DNA of 61,918 nucleotides from UBA2160 sp964588665. GTDB lineage: Bacteria > Chloroflexota > Dehalococcoidia > Lucifugimonadales > UBA1123. The notes beneath the pieces are model-generated. The model saw nothing but the letters and a program-made list of their open reading frames with translations, ran no database searches and was not told the DNA's origin. The translations under genes and the position numbers were made by a program. Positions 52,651-61,747 of this stretch are shown here, piece by piece (position 1 is the first letter of the stretch; each line of letters begins with the position of its first letter). Location: NCBI GenBank assembly GCA_964588665.1, contig CAZPQQ010000012.1, forward strand, positions 1 through 61,918. The letters run 5' to 3'.

Positions 52651-53250
52651 ATGAGAGTTGTATTCCTAGAGGATGTCTCCGGCGTCGCCCAGGGCGGGGA
52701 CGTCAAAGAAGTGAAGAACGGGTTCGCCCGCAATTACCTGATTCCGAAGAGCCTGGCCGTTCCAGCGACCCACAACGCGCTGCAAAGAGTTGCCAAGCTT
52801 GCCCGGCAAGCCGGGGTCACGCGTGTCAGGCGATTGAGCGACATGAAAGAGCTGGCCGAGGAACTTCAAGGACGGCAGGTCAGTGTCGAGATGCGTGCCG
52901 GAACATCGGGCCGATTGTACGGTTCGGTGACCGACACAATCGTCGCTGAAGCCCTGTCCGAGTTGACCGAGAAGGACGTCGATCGCAGGATGATCGAGAT
53001 CCCAGAGGCTATTCGTGAGTTGGGACTGTACGACTTGGGCGTCACCCTCCATCCCGAAGTAGAGGCCACGATCAAAGTCTTGGTCTACCCCATCGGGAGC
53101 GATCCGGAGGAGATGCTGGCGGCCATCGAAGCCAAAGAAGCAGCCGCGGCCGAAGCGGCCGAGGACGAAGACGATGATGACGACGACTCGGACGAGGATG
53201 CGCCGGATGCCCAGGCGCCGGCCGAGAGCGAGTCTGACGACGAAGAGTAG
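52651..53250 (+). CDS. rplI: Ribosomal protein bL9
   Basis: 199 residues: MRVVFLEDVSGVAQGGDVKEVKNGFARNYLIPKSLA is the L9 N-domain; the long helix and C-domain (GRLYGSVTDTIVAEAL, RRMIEIPEAIRELGLYDLGVTLHPEV) follow. It has an extra acidic tail of about 45 residues (Asp/Glu/Ala runs), longer than usual. The ATG at 52651 is chosen by similarity; GAGG lies about 10 bases upstream. It precedes dnaB, a conserved pairing. Confidence 0.97.
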   Translation: MRVVFLEDVSGVAQGGDVKEVKNGFARNYLIPKSLAVPATHNALQRVAKLARQAGVTRVRRLSDMKELAEELQGRQVSVEMRAGTSGRLYGSVTDTIVAEALSELTEKDVDRRMIEIPEAIRELGLYDLGVTLHPEVEATIKVLVYPIGSDPEEMLAAIEAKEAAAAEAAEDEDDDDDDSDEDAPDAQAPAESESDDEE

Positions 53251-53270
53251 TGTAGCTCCGTGAGGCTGTA

Positions 53271-54653
53271 TTGGCATTAGACCTTCTTCCTCCCCATGAC
53301 ATCAGCGCCGAAGAATCAGTGGTGGGCTCCGTCCTCATCGACGGCGAATCGCTCACTCGGATCACATCGTTCCTCAAGTCGCCTGACTTCTACGGTCAGA
53401 AGAACCGCTGGTGCTTTGAGGCATGTCTTGCGCTTATGGAGCGGGGCGAGGCGATCAATCAGGTGACCGTCTCCCACGAGCTTTCGTTGAGTGACGACAG
53501 ACTTGAGTCGGTTGGAGGGGCGCCGTATCTCTCCCACCTCGTGGCGACGGTCCCCACGTCGGTCCATATCGAACAGTACGCGCAGATCGTTCAGCGCACG
53601 TCGATCATGCGGCAGATCATCCGGGCCGGGGAACGCATCGCCGAGATCGGGTACCAAAGCGGACCCGACGTCGAAGTCGCCATATCCAACGCCGAGCAAC
53701 TGCTCTATGGGGTCAGATCCGGGCGCGGCACACGTGACTTCGCCCCCATCCGCCAGTTCCTCGACATCTACATGGAAGCCAGCGGCGCAATCGAGTCGTC
53801 GGACGCCAGCCGGTTGGCGCCGGTGATCACGGGCTTCTCCCAGATTGACGAACTGTTGGGCGGCGGCCTCCAGCGCTCGGACCTGGTGATAATCGCCGCA
53901 CGCACGAGCCTGGGCAAGAGCACATTGGCCCTGAACATGGCCCGCCACGCCGCCACCCAGGGCTTCTCCGTCGGCGTGTTCAGCTTGGAGATGAGCGGTG
54001 AGCAGATCGCCATGAGGCTCCTGGCCTCCGAGGCCAACGTCGACAGCCACCGGCTTCGCATCAACCTGATCAACAACGACGAAGAGACCCGCGTGCTCGA
54101 CGCGATCGGCATGCTGTCCGACCTTCCCTTGTACATCGACGAGACGCCGTTCCAGACAATGATGGAGATCCGAGGCAAGTCTCGCAGGCTCCAGTCTGAA
54201 CGAGGGCTCGATTTTCTGATCGTCGATTACCTGCAGCTCATAGACACCGGCCGAAACGACAACCGAGCCATGGCGCTGGGGGAAGTGTCGCGTTCCCTGA
54301 AGAGCCTGGCCCGAGAGCTGGACATACCCATTCTCGCGTGCGCCCAACTCAGTCGCGCCCCCGACCAACGCCCCAACCACAGGCCGATGCTGTCCGACTT
54401 GCGGGAGAGCGGGAGCATCGAGCAGGACGCCGATGTCGTGGCATTCATCTACCGTGAGGACATATACACGGATCGAGAGGACTGGGAGCGCAAGTTCCCA
54501 ACGCAGCCCTATCCCGAGAACGTGGCGGAGATCATGGTGCTCAAACACCGAAACGGACCAACCGGAACCGTACCGCTCCTGTTCCAGCCGGACATGGTCA
54601 GGTTCGAGTCGCTCCCCGCCGCCACCCCAACGCCGACTCTGGAGTACGTCTAG
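53271..54653 (+). CDS. dnaB: Replicative DNA helicase DnaB
   Basis: 460 residues: N-domain PPHDISAEESVVGSVLID, linker helix, and the RecA-like helicase domain with Walker A ARTSLGKSTLALN (usual SMGKT is SLGKS), GVFSLEMSGEQIAMRLL, Walker B FLIVDYLQLI, LKSLARELDIPILACAQLSR and the DNA-binding arginine finger region DLRESGSIEQDADVVAFIYRED. It unwinds DNA at the fork. TTG at 53271 follows GTGAGGC and lies 20 bases after rplI. The DnaD-like and DnaC-like genes follow downstream. Confidence 0.97.
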   Translation: MALDLLPPHDISAEESVVGSVLIDGESLTRITSFLKSPDFYGQKNRWCFEACLALMERGEAINQVTVSHELSLSDDRLESVGGAPYLSHLVATVPTSVHIEQYAQIVQRTSIMRQIIRAGERIAEIGYQSGPDVEVAISNAEQLLYGVRSGRGTRDFAPIRQFLDIYMEASGAIESSDASRLAPVITGFSQIDELLGGGLQRSDLVIIAARTSLGKSTLALNMARHAATQGFSVGVFSLEMSGEQIAMRLLASEANVDSHRLRINLINNDEETRVLDAIGMLSDLPLYIDETPFQTMMEIRGKSRRLQSERGLDFLIVDYLQLIDTGRNDNRAMALGEVSRSLKSLARELDIPILACAQLSRAPDQRPNHRPMLSDLRESGSIEQDADVVAFIYREDIYTDREDWERKFPTQPYPENVAEIMVLKHRNGPTGTVPLLFQPDMVRFESLPAATPTPTLEYV

Positions 54654-54666
54654 GGCGCGGAGCCAC

Positions 54667-54690
54667 CCTTCGACAGGCTCAGGGCGAACG
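54667..54690. repeat. Dispersed GACAGGCTCA-type repeat
   Basis: CCTTCGACAGGCTCAGGGCG directly after dnaB; same family as the copies at 6957 and 49959. Confidence 0.65.
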
Positions 54691-54736
54691 GGATGGGACC
54701 GGACCGGAACGAATGGGCAGCGACGGACGACGAGTC

Positions 54737-55005
54737 GTAGGGGAGGGTTTCAGAGCCTGTCTCATAAGTCGGTACGAGCGTCCCAAAAGGCTCAAAATCG
54801 CGTTTTTGAACGGTCTGCCAGGCACGACAGCCTCGCCGGACCACCGACCAATCGGTCCTTTTGGAGACTTATGAGACGGGCTCTTCAAACCCTCCCGATG
54901 CATCGCACGGAATAATGGCGCAAAAATGCGATGACCATGTTGCACCCGCGTGACAACCGTTCATGTCCTCGGAACCAGGCGGGAGGGTTTGAAACCCTCT
55001 CCTAC
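54737..55005. repeat. REPIN-like unit carrying a MITE
   Basis: The left palindrome (54737-54752 and 54884-54897, split by the MITE) and the right palindrome (54980-55005, GGGAGGGTTTGAAACCCTCTCC) are inverted. Without the insert and its duplicated TTCA the unit is 134 bases, against 135 at 9427-9561, and the cores share blocks such as ATAATGGCGC and CCTCGGAACCA. A further GTGAGCTTGTCGAAC arm lies at 55071-55086. Confidence 0.8.
54753..54883 (-). mobile_element. 131-bp MITE, copy 2
   Basis: Same element as 19676-19806 in reverse orientation, same length, three differences by my alignment. TIRs GAGCCTGTCTCATAAGTC and GACTTATGAGACGGGCTC; flanking direct repeat TTCA (54749-54752 and 54884-54887). 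It sits one base away from the equivalent position in the palindrome used by copy 1. Confidence 0.9.
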
Positions 55006-55121
55006 GGACTTCCGTATGGCGGCGCTCGTTTCAGGCACGGAGCGGCGACACCGTTGCGTTTCCCGTTCGTGGTGAGCTTGTCGAACCACAGGCCGGCCGT
55101 CACCCAGATGTAAGGACGCCC

Positions 55122-55808
55122 ATGCAACAGACCCGAGGCACAACATACGCGGGCTTCCCGCGAAAGGTCAGGTACGTTCCCGTGCCAGGACCGTTGTTGG
55201 GCACGCTGCTGGAGCAGATCGACGACCTGGCGGAACTCAAGTGCACGCTGAGGCTGATTGCACTGCTGAATCAGAAGCGCGGCCATCCGAGGTTCGTCTC
55301 GCTGGCGGAGCTCCAGGCTGACCGCACTTTGATGCGCTCGTTGCCCGAAGGGGACGGAACGGCGGATCAGAAGATCGAACGGGCGATTGCCGGCGCGGTC
55401 CGGCGGGGTGTCGTGGCGGTGGTGTCCGTCGAGCAGACGAACGGACGTCAGCAACTGTTCGCATTGAACACCGAGACCGATCGGGCGGCCATGGCTCGGT
55501 TGTCAGACGAGTCCGGCGCCGATTCCGGGGCGCCCACAGCGGACCCCTGGCAGGAGCCGGAGGGCCGGCCGAACATCTTCGCGCTGTATGAACAGAACAT
55601 CGGCATGCTCAGCCCGATGATCGCCGATGAGCTGCGGGAGGCCGAAGAGCTCTATCCCGAAGACTGGCTGGAAGACGCCTTCCGCGAGGCGGTCGGACAA
55701 AACAAACGTAGCTGGCGTTACATCGCCAGCATCCTCGAGCGTTGGGAACGCGAAGGCCGAGGCGATGGAAAATCTGGGCGATATACTAAAAAGACTCGCC
55801 GATACTAG
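55122..55808 (+). CDS. DnaD-like replication protein
   Basis: 228 residues. The C-terminal domain has FALYEQNIGMLSPMIADELREAEELYPEDWLEDAFREAV...SWRYIASILERW, the DnaD/DnaB2 domain including its YxxxIG and W-rich end. The N-terminal half is a helical, winged-helix-like region. DnaD-type proteins help load the replicative helicase at origins or restart sites. Its position after dnaB and overlapping a DnaC-like ATPase supports this. The overlap with the next gene is 44 bases. Confidence 0.85.
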   Translation: MQQTRGTTYAGFPRKVRYVPVPGPLLGTLLEQIDDLAELKCTLRLIALLNQKRGHPRFVSLAELQADRTLMRSLPEGDGTADQKIERAIAGAVRRGVVAVVSVEQTNGRQQLFALNTETDRAAMARLSDESGADSGAPTADPWQEPEGRPNIFALYEQNIGMLSPMIADELREAEELYPEDWLEDAFREAVGQNKRSWRYIASILERWEREGRGDGKSGRYTKKTRRY

Positions 55809-57174
55809 ACGCGCCGCCAACGGCGACGACGGCGGCAACGGCAACGGCTCCGCGCCTGAGACGGAGCTAGAAGACGCCTGCCCGAGTTGTCACGGCAGGG
55901 GTTGGCTCACGCCCCAAGTTCCGGTCGGCCATCCGGATTTCGGCGGATTCGAACCATGCCACTGCCAGGCAAACCAAACCGCCCAGGATCGCTCCGAGCG
56001 ACTGAGGCGATACAGCAACCTGGGGCATCTCGCTCGCTTCACGTTCGAAACCCTGAACCCACAAGGCGTGCTGGACGACCCCGAGAGTCAGCACATGTTC
56101 AGCGCCTCGTTCGAGACCGCGGTCGCGTACGCCGAACAGCCGACGGGATGGTTGGCTCTGATCGGCCCTCACGGTTCCGGCAAGACGCACCTGGCCGCCG
56201 CCGTCGCCAACCGGTGCATCGAGGACGGAAACCCGGTGTTCTTCGTCCACGTGCCCGATCTTCTCGACCACCTGAGAGCCAGCTATGCGCCGAACTCCGA
56301 GATCACATACTCGGACCTCTTCGAGCGAGTCAACGACGCCCCTCTGCTTGTCCTCGACGGCCTCGGCGCACAGAGTTCGACATCGTGGGCCCAGGAGAAG
56401 CTTCAGCAGATATTCAACCACAGGGCGAACGCGGGGCTCCCAACCGTCATCACCACGACCACGGAACTGAACGAACTGGACCCTTACCTGGCGAGCCGGA
56501 TGCGGCTGCCGCTGTTGTGCCGGATTCTGGAGGTGCGCCCGCCTCATGCCGGTGGTCAAGGGCAGTCCCATCGTCTCGGACGAGTCGAGCCCGAGATGCT
56601 GCGCCGAATGACATTCGAACAGTTCGACATCAGGGGGAACCGACCTTCGTCGCAACAGCAAGCGAGCCTTCAGGCCGCGTTCGAAGCCGCCCAGAGCTAC
56701 GCACGCGATCCCGACGGCTGGTTGACGCTGTTCGGCGACACGGGGGTCGGCAAGACCCATCTGGCGGTCGCCATTGCCGCCGAGCGCCTGAAGCTCGGTA
56801 TGACCGCGTACTTCGCCTTCGTGCCCGAGCTCCTAGACTACCTGCGATTCACGTTCACTCCGGAGAGCAGGGTCACATACGACCGCGTCTTCGACCAGAT
56901 CAAGAACGCGCATCTGCTGATCCTGGACGATCTGGGCCAGGAAAACACCAGTCCATGGGCATATGAGAAGCTCTACCAGATCGTCGTCCACAGGCACAAC
57001 GCAAGGTTGCCCACCATCATTACCAGCATGCTGGACTTGACCGACGAATCCGGACCGATCAGCTCCCGAGTCCAGGATCCGTCGGTGGGCATTCTCATAC
57101 GCATGGACGCGCCCGACTATCGCGTGAAGCGACAGCGGACCGGCGCCCCCAGAGATCGGAGAGCAAACCGTTAA
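55765..57174 (+). CDS. DnaC/DnaI-like helicase loader with two tandem AAA+ modules
   Basis: 469 residues. A zinc-like cluster C39-x2-C42 and C65-x-C67 opens the protein, as in DnaC/DnaI-type proteins. Module 1 has P-loop GPHGSGKT (134-141) and Walker B LLVLDG (194-199); module 2 repeats the same plan with GDTGVGKT (324-331) and LLILDD (384-389), and both have the same SW/PWAxEKLxQI helix and (T/I)IT sensor strand. Module 1 has lost the second acidic Walker B residue (DD to DG), so it may bind but not hydrolyse ATP. Normal loaders have one module. ATG at 55765 follows GAGG and overlaps the DnaD-like gene. Confidence 0.85.
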   Translation: MENLGDILKRLADTRRAANGDDGGNGNGSAPETELEDACPSCHGRGWLTPQVPVGHPDFGGFEPCHCQANQTAQDRSERLRRYSNLGHLARFTFETLNPQGVLDDPESQHMFSASFETAVAYAEQPTGWLALIGPHGSGKTHLAAAVANRCIEDGNPVFFVHVPDLLDHLRASYAPNSEITYSDLFERVNDAPLLVLDGLGAQSSTSWAQEKLQQIFNHRANAGLPTVITTTTELNELDPYLASRMRLPLLCRILEVRPPHAGGQGQSHRLGRVEPEMLRRMTFEQFDIRGNRPSSQQQASLQAAFEAAQSYARDPDGWLTLFGDTGVGKTHLAVAIAAERLKLGMTAYFAFVPELLDYLRFTFTPESRVTYDRVFDQIKNAHLLILDDLGQENTSPWAYEKLYQIVVHRHNARLPTIITSMLDLTDESGPISSRVQDPSVGILIRMDAPDYRVKRQRTGAPRDRRANR

Positions 57175-57178
57175 TCAT

Positions 57179-57538
57179 ATGGCTTCTGACAACTGCACTT
57201 TCTGCGAGATCGTCGCGCACCGGCTTCCGTCAAAAATCGAGTACGAGGACAACGACATCATCGTCTTCCACAACCAGCTTGGGTGGGTGCCCGTGATGCT
57301 ACTTTTGGCGCCGAAGGAGCACATCACCCAGGTCGAGATGTGGCAAAAGGGAGACCTGATCGCCCGCATCGGCAAGCTGGCCGTGGAACTTGGCGACAAG
57401 CACTGCCCAGACGGATACCGCCTGGTGTCCAACGTCGGCAGGGACGCAGAGCAATCGCAACCGCACAGCCACGTACACTTGATCGGCGGCACGAAACTGG
57501 GCATGTACCTAGGCGGCCCCATGCGCGGCCACCGGTAG
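57179..57538 (+). CDS. HIT-family protein (histidine triad nucleotide hydrolase)
   Basis: 119 residues: CTFCEIV at the start, YEDNDIIVFHNQLGWVPVMLLLAPKEHI and the triad HSHVHLIGG with G(R/T)-type end. HIT proteins of the HINT branch hydrolyse nucleoside phosphoramidates. The ATG is five bases after the DnaC-like stop, so they are probably co-transcribed. No functional link to replication is implied. Confidence 0.92.
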   Translation: MASDNCTFCEIVAHRLPSKIEYEDNDIIVFHNQLGWVPVMLLLAPKEHITQVEMWQKGDLIARIGKLAVELGDKHCPDGYRLVSNVGRDAEQSQPHSHVHLIGGTKLGMYLGGPMRGHR

Positions 57539-57716
57539 CGGCCCGACCGCGCGTCGCCCGCCTCGCCATGCTGAGCGAAGCGAAGCATCTCGCCTTCGGC
57601 ACGTGCACCCGCGTCGCGTCGGGCCAGATTCTTCACCTTCGGGTTCAGTATGGCGAAATAAACGACGCCTGACCCTGTCGAATTACCAACTTGCCGCACG
57701 TCCGCGGCAGTGCCGC

Positions 57717-58580
57717 CTACACTCGCTGGAACTTGGTCACGCGCTGGCCTTGGCCGATCTCGGTGACGTAGACGTTGCCGTCGGAGTCGGCGCACAGGCC
57801 GTGCCCGCCGAGTATGGTTCCCTCTTCCGGCTCGTTGCTTCGCCAACTGCTCAGCAGGTTGTGGTCCAGGTCCCAGATGCTGACGCCGCCCTGGGGGCCG
57901 GATTCGATGACGAACACCGTGTCGTTCTGAATCCAGACGTCGCCGGGCCGGACCACGTCGGTCCACTCCTCGAGGAAAACCCCGCTGTCGTCGAAGATCT
58001 GGATGCGGTCGTTCTCACGGTCGCAGATGAATATCCTGCTCCTTGAATCGACCCAGATGTTGTGGAGCAGCGCGAACTCGCCGGGGCCGGTCCCCTGCTT
58101 GCCCCACGATAGCAGCAGCTCGCCGTCGGCGCTGAACTTGTGGACCCTGTGTCCTCCGTACCCGTCGGAGACGAACAACTCGCCGTTTGGCGCGATCGCA
58201 AGCCCGGACGGCATGTTGAACGGCATCCCCTGAAACGACGCGGACGGCGCCAGTTTGTTTCCGAGGGTGCGCAACGGCTTTCCTCCCGGCGTGTACTCGG
58301 TGGCGATGTGGTAGTCGCGGTCCACGAGCCAGACGTTGTCGTTGGGAGCGATGTAGATGCCGTGGGGGTTGGCGGAGAACGTGCCCTCGCCCCATGACGA
58401 GATGAAGTTACCGTCGGTGTCCCATATCGTCACCGGGTGGGCGCCCCTGCTGAAGATGTGGACCTCGTCCTTGGAGTTGACCGCGCCGTCGGACGCCAGT
58501 CCCATCTCCCAGTACTTCGGAAGAGTGGGCCAAGACGACACTTTTTCGTACCTGTAATCTCCCGATCCGACGATAGCCAT
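57717..58580 (-). CDS. NHL-repeat beta-propeller protein
   Basis: 287 residues made of about six NHL blades: HPVTIWDTDGNFISSWGEGTFSANPHGIYIAPNDNVWLVDR, PSGLAIAPNGELFVSDGYGGHRVHKFSADGELLLSWGKQG and further copies. The fold resembles peptidyl-alpha-hydroxyglycine lyase and other propeller enzymes; catalytic residues cannot be claimed from sequence. No signal peptide is seen. The ATG at 58580 follows AGGAGGAAAG. Alone and divergent from the MFS gene. Confidence 0.85.
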   Translation of the reverse strand: MAIVGSGDYRYEKVSSWPTLPKYWEMGLASDGAVNSKDEVHIFSRGAHPVTIWDTDGNFISSWGEGTFSANPHGIYIAPNDNVWLVDRDYHIATEYTPGGKPLRTLGNKLAPSASFQGMPFNMPSGLAIAPNGELFVSDGYGGHRVHKFSADGELLLSWGKQGTGPGEFALLHNIWVDSRSRIFICDRENDRIQIFDDSGVFLEEWTDVVRPGDVWIQNDTVFVIESGPQGGVSIWDLDHNLLSSWRSNEPEEGTILGGHGLCADSDGNVYVTEIGQGQRVTKFQRV

Positions 58581-58973
58581 TACTCTTTCCTCCTGCCGCA
58601 GTTTGCGGATGCCGCCAACGTGCCCGTAATTCGCTCGATTATACTCCGCGAGGGTTCTGCATTCGGACCTCACCGCGGTCTCAACCGCAAGTTCGATTGA
58701 AACCGGATGCAATGTGGTTGTTCGCGGCTGTAGGCGCAATGTGCGGCTCGACGATGCGTCCGACTGAAGGCGCCGATGTTCGTTGACCGTAGCTTACGTC
58801 GATTGTGCATGACCCCGCAATGGCGCCGAATATGACGTCGGTTGCCTGTATCGACTGCATGGCCGAGAATAGGGCGGGCATCGAAGATACAGGCGCCTGA
58901 CCGCGACGAATCGTCGTCGAGCGTCAAGACGACGACCAAGCCATTTAATCTCCCCGGTGCGGAGCACACCAGA
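58581..58973. other. Divergent intergenic region
   Basis: About 390 bases between the NHL gene and the MFS start. No gene or clear regulatory element recognised. Confidence 0.4.
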
Positions 58974-60197
58974 TTGAACCGCACATTGAAACGATTGGAC
59001 TACAGCCACGTCATACTGGCGTCGGGTTTCCTCGTGCTGTTTTTCGCCAGCGGCGCCAGGTTCGCGTTCGGTCTCGTTCTCAAGCCGATGACCGAGGACC
59101 TGGACATCAGCCGATCCGTGCTGTCTTCCGCCTTCACCGTCTTCATGGTTGTCTCGGCGCTGGCCATGCCCGTGGTGGGCCGCCTGATCGACCGTTACAG
59201 CATCCGGCTGACGATGAGCGGCGGCGCCGTGTTGAGCGCATCGGCAATCGCGTTGATGGGTCGCGTGCATTCCCAGTGGGAGCTGTTCGTGGTGTACGGT
59301 GTCCTGCTGGGCTTGGGGACCGCCGCGGTGTCCGTGGCGCCGGTGAGCGTTCTAATGAGCCGGTGGTTTCCGACCCGACGCGCTCTGGCGGCCAGCGCCG
59401 CGATATCCGGCAACGGCATCGGGCAACTCGTCATCATCACGTTGATGGCGTCGTTCCTGGCGACGTTGGGATGGCGGACATCGTACTTCATCCTCGGCGC
59501 CGCGTACGCTGCGGTCGTTGTGCCAGTGGCGTTTGCCGTGATCAGGTCACAGCCGCCCGCGGCGCCGCAGGCGGACCATACGGCGTCGTCGGACGAATCG
59601 TCGGCCACCATGGACGACGTGTTGCGGTCGCGCAGCTTCTGGTTGCTGGCGGCGATGTTCGCCGCGTGCGGCACACAGGACTTCTTCATGGCGACACATA
59701 TCGTCGCCTTCGCCCAGGACCAGGGCGTGGGCGACCTGCTGGCCGGCAACATCCTGGCGTTCATGGGGCTGTTCGGACTGGCGGGCGTGTTGCTTGCCGG
59801 AGTCATGGCCGATTCCCACGGCGCGTCCCGACCGGCGCTGCTCTGCTTTGTCCTGCGCATCGGGCTGTTCGCCTACATTCCGCTGTTTCAAGACACACCT
59901 TCGATCGTGGCCGTGGCGCTGTTGTACGGGTTTACGTTCACGATGACCGCTCCCCTGACGGTGGTGTTTGCGGGCAACATCTTCGGCACAGAGAGGTTGG
60001 GCACGGTAAGCGGCTTGATCAACATGGTCCACCAGGTGGCCGGCGGATTGGGCGCGGTGGTCGGGGCGGCCGTGTTCGACTGGCGCGAAAGCTACGACAT
60101 CGCCTTTGTCCTGATGCTGGGGCTCGCCATAGTGGGCGCCGCCGCGACTATGCTGTTGAGCGAGCGAAGGTTGGCCGATGACAGGGACCGACAGTGA
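58974..60197 (+). CDS. MFS transporter, 12 TM helices
   Basis: About 407 residues. Twelve predicted TM helices, motif A-like GRLIDRYSIRLTM between TM2 and TM3, and the RWFPTRRALAASAAISGNGIGQ segment typical of the monocarboxylate/oxalate-formate branch of the major facilitator superfamily; likely carries a small organic acid. A cytoplasmic loop of about 40 residues splits the two bundles. TTG at 58974 (GGAG nine bases upstream) is chosen; an in-frame ATG at 58842 would add a polar extension. Confidence 0.85.
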   Translation: MNRTLKRLDYSHVILASGFLVLFFASGARFAFGLVLKPMTEDLDISRSVLSSAFTVFMVVSALAMPVVGRLIDRYSIRLTMSGGAVLSASAIALMGRVHSQWELFVVYGVLLGLGTAAVSVAPVSVLMSRWFPTRRALAASAAISGNGIGQLVIITLMASFLATLGWRTSYFILGAAYAAVVVPVAFAVIRSQPPAAPQADHTASSDESSATMDDVLRSRSFWLLAAMFAACGTQDFFMATHIVAFAQDQGVGDLLAGNILAFMGLFGLAGVLLAGVMADSHGASRPALLCFVLRIGLFAYIPLFQDTPSIVAVALLYGFTFTMTAPLTVVFAGNIFGTERLGTVSGLINMVHQVAGGLGAVVGAAVFDWRESYDIAFVLMLGLAIVGAAATMLLSERRLADDRDRQ

Positions 60198-60352
60198 CGC
60201 TCGGCCAAGACGGTGAACTCAAACGGCCCGACGTCAGGTTCTCGTCAGGCGCCTGATAGGTTTCCAAGGGGTCGCGGTCAGGCAGCCACGGGCGTCAACG
60301 CATAACCTATGCCTATCAAACACATGGGCAAATTCATAGGGGAGGCGGAACG

Positions 60353-60535
60353 ATGGCGACGCAGATTATCGGAATACAGATCGAGGTTACCGGACAAGAG
60401 CAGGACTCCGGAAAGATCGCCGGATTCGTCGAGACTGTCAAGGAACTGGCGGGTTTGTACTTCAACACCAACGGCGGGTCCACGGTCATGGACCCGAGCC
60501 ATCGAACCAAGCTGACGGTGCATGAGAGGTCGTAA
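60353..60535 (+). CDS. Small protein, 60 residues, unknown family
   Basis: An ATG with a strong GGGAGGCGG site upstream opens a frame for MATQIIGIQIEVTGQEQDSGKI..., a beta-strand/helix/strand pattern (QIIGIQIEV, FVETVKELAGLYFN, KLTVHERS) that could be a small dodecin- or ferredoxin-like fold. No family recognised. The ribosome site and composition support a real gene; a terminator 130 bases later may end its transcript. Confidence 0.6.
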   Translation: MATQIIGIQIEVTGQEQDSGKIAGFVETVKELAGLYFNTNGGSTVMDPSHRTKLTVHERS

Positions 60536-60670
60536 ATCGACGCATACATGAACGGGATTGGGCCCGCGTAGCATCGCTGAGCAAGTTTCGAGGACGGCGA
60601 GGAGTCGAGTTCGACCGGGGAAATGCCCCCCGCGAGACGGGCCACGAGCATATCGCAACCCATTTAAACG

Positions 60671-60709
60671 AAAAGGCGGCGCTCCAATCGGAGCAGCCGC
60701 CTTTTTGCT
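60671..60709. terminator. Strong bidirectional intrinsic terminator
   Basis: AAAAGGCGGC-GCTCC and GGAGC-A-GCCGCCTTTTT form a long stem with loop AATC, flanked by A and T tracts on both sides, so it can end transcripts from both the small gene and the minus-strand gene at 60763. Confidence 0.93.
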
Positions 60710-60762
60710 TGTCCGGAAAGCGGCGGACCTTTTGTCGACCGCTGATCTCTCCGTCCAAGCCG

Positions 60763-61575
60763 TCAATTTGAATCATCCGGCTGAAGCATCTCTTTGTGCC
60801 GAGCAGCGATGAAACCTTTCCATTCTGCCGAGCTCATTAATTCGATGGAGCGAAGTTCGAACTTGAAGCTGTCCCAGGCCGGGTTGTCCGGGTGCGGGTG
60901 TTCGAAGCACTCAAAATGCCCGTCTTCCATGTTGACCCAAAAGAATCCGACCTGATTCTCCAGGCCCTCTCCGCTGATCCGATATTTCCGACAATCTACG
61001 TCGTGATACGTGTCGGCGCCGATGTACTCGATCGACGCTTTTCCTTTGTACCGAAGTACATCCGTGGACTTGCCGGTGGGATTGAAATCGGGCGACAGAA
61101 TCACATCCCAATTGGGTTCGACCACGCCAATCGCGAACTCCCGTTCCGGGTCGGTCAGGTGTCGAAATATGAAATTGAAGCTTGTGAAATCGAAGTTGTA
61201 GTTGTGAAGCGGATAGTGCCCAATATCGGCGGAGAATTCACCGTCACCAAGATAGGCGGTGTAGGTGTTGTGTTCGAGCGAAAGGCGGGATTCGAGCTGC
61301 CGCCTCAGCGATCCATCCTCGACGATATGCCATGAATCCAAATGAACGGCCGAAAACGACCCCCAATCGAAATCCGCGGTCACGTACGCGGGCAAGGTGC
61401 TTCCTTGCTCGATCTTGAGCACCTCCACGCGCTGCTTGGACGCCACGTAAATCGAGACATCGGCCGGATTCGTGCCGTCGATGTTGGATTTAACGTAGTG
61501 ATATACCGTGCCGATCTTGATCTTCTCGGGTTGGTATTCGCAATGGTGAGTGGATGATGTGGGTCCGTCAGCCAT
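60763..61575 (-). CDS. Hypothetical protein, beta-rich
   Basis: 270 residues, mostly alternating short strands (IGTVYHYVKSNIDG, VSIYVASKQRVEVLKIEQ, WNDVILSP-like segments, SIEYIGADTYHDVDCRKYRISGEG, VGFFWVNMEDGHFECFEHP). The strand pattern is like lipocalin-type or DUF3108-like barrels, without firm match. No signal peptide or TM. GAGGG lies about nine bases before the ATG. Function unknown. Confidence 0.65.
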   Translation of the reverse strand: MADGPTSSTHHCEYQPEKIKIGTVYHYVKSNIDGTNPADVSIYVASKQRVEVLKIEQGSTLPAYVTADFDWGSFSAVHLDSWHIVEDGSLRRQLESRLSLEHNTYTAYLGDGEFSADIGHYPLHNYNFDFTSFNFIFRHLTDPEREFAIGVVEPNWDVILSPDFNPTGKSTDVLRYKGKASIEYIGADTYHDVDCRKYRISGEGLENQVGFFWVNMEDGHFECFEHPHPDNPAWDSFKFELRSIELMSSAEWKGFIAARHKEMLQPDDSN

Positions 61576-61747
61576 ACGGCATATCCCTCGCCGGTTTCCG
61601 GGAATCTTCGGTCATTATCAGTGACCAGTTATTGCTCTTGAGCCGGAGAGGGCCAAACTAGCTGTTTCCGGTCGGATCTGAAACCGACGCTCTGGGATAA
61701 CCCAAAACGTATCCCAGGTCGCCGATGCGGTCAACCTGGGATTCTAT

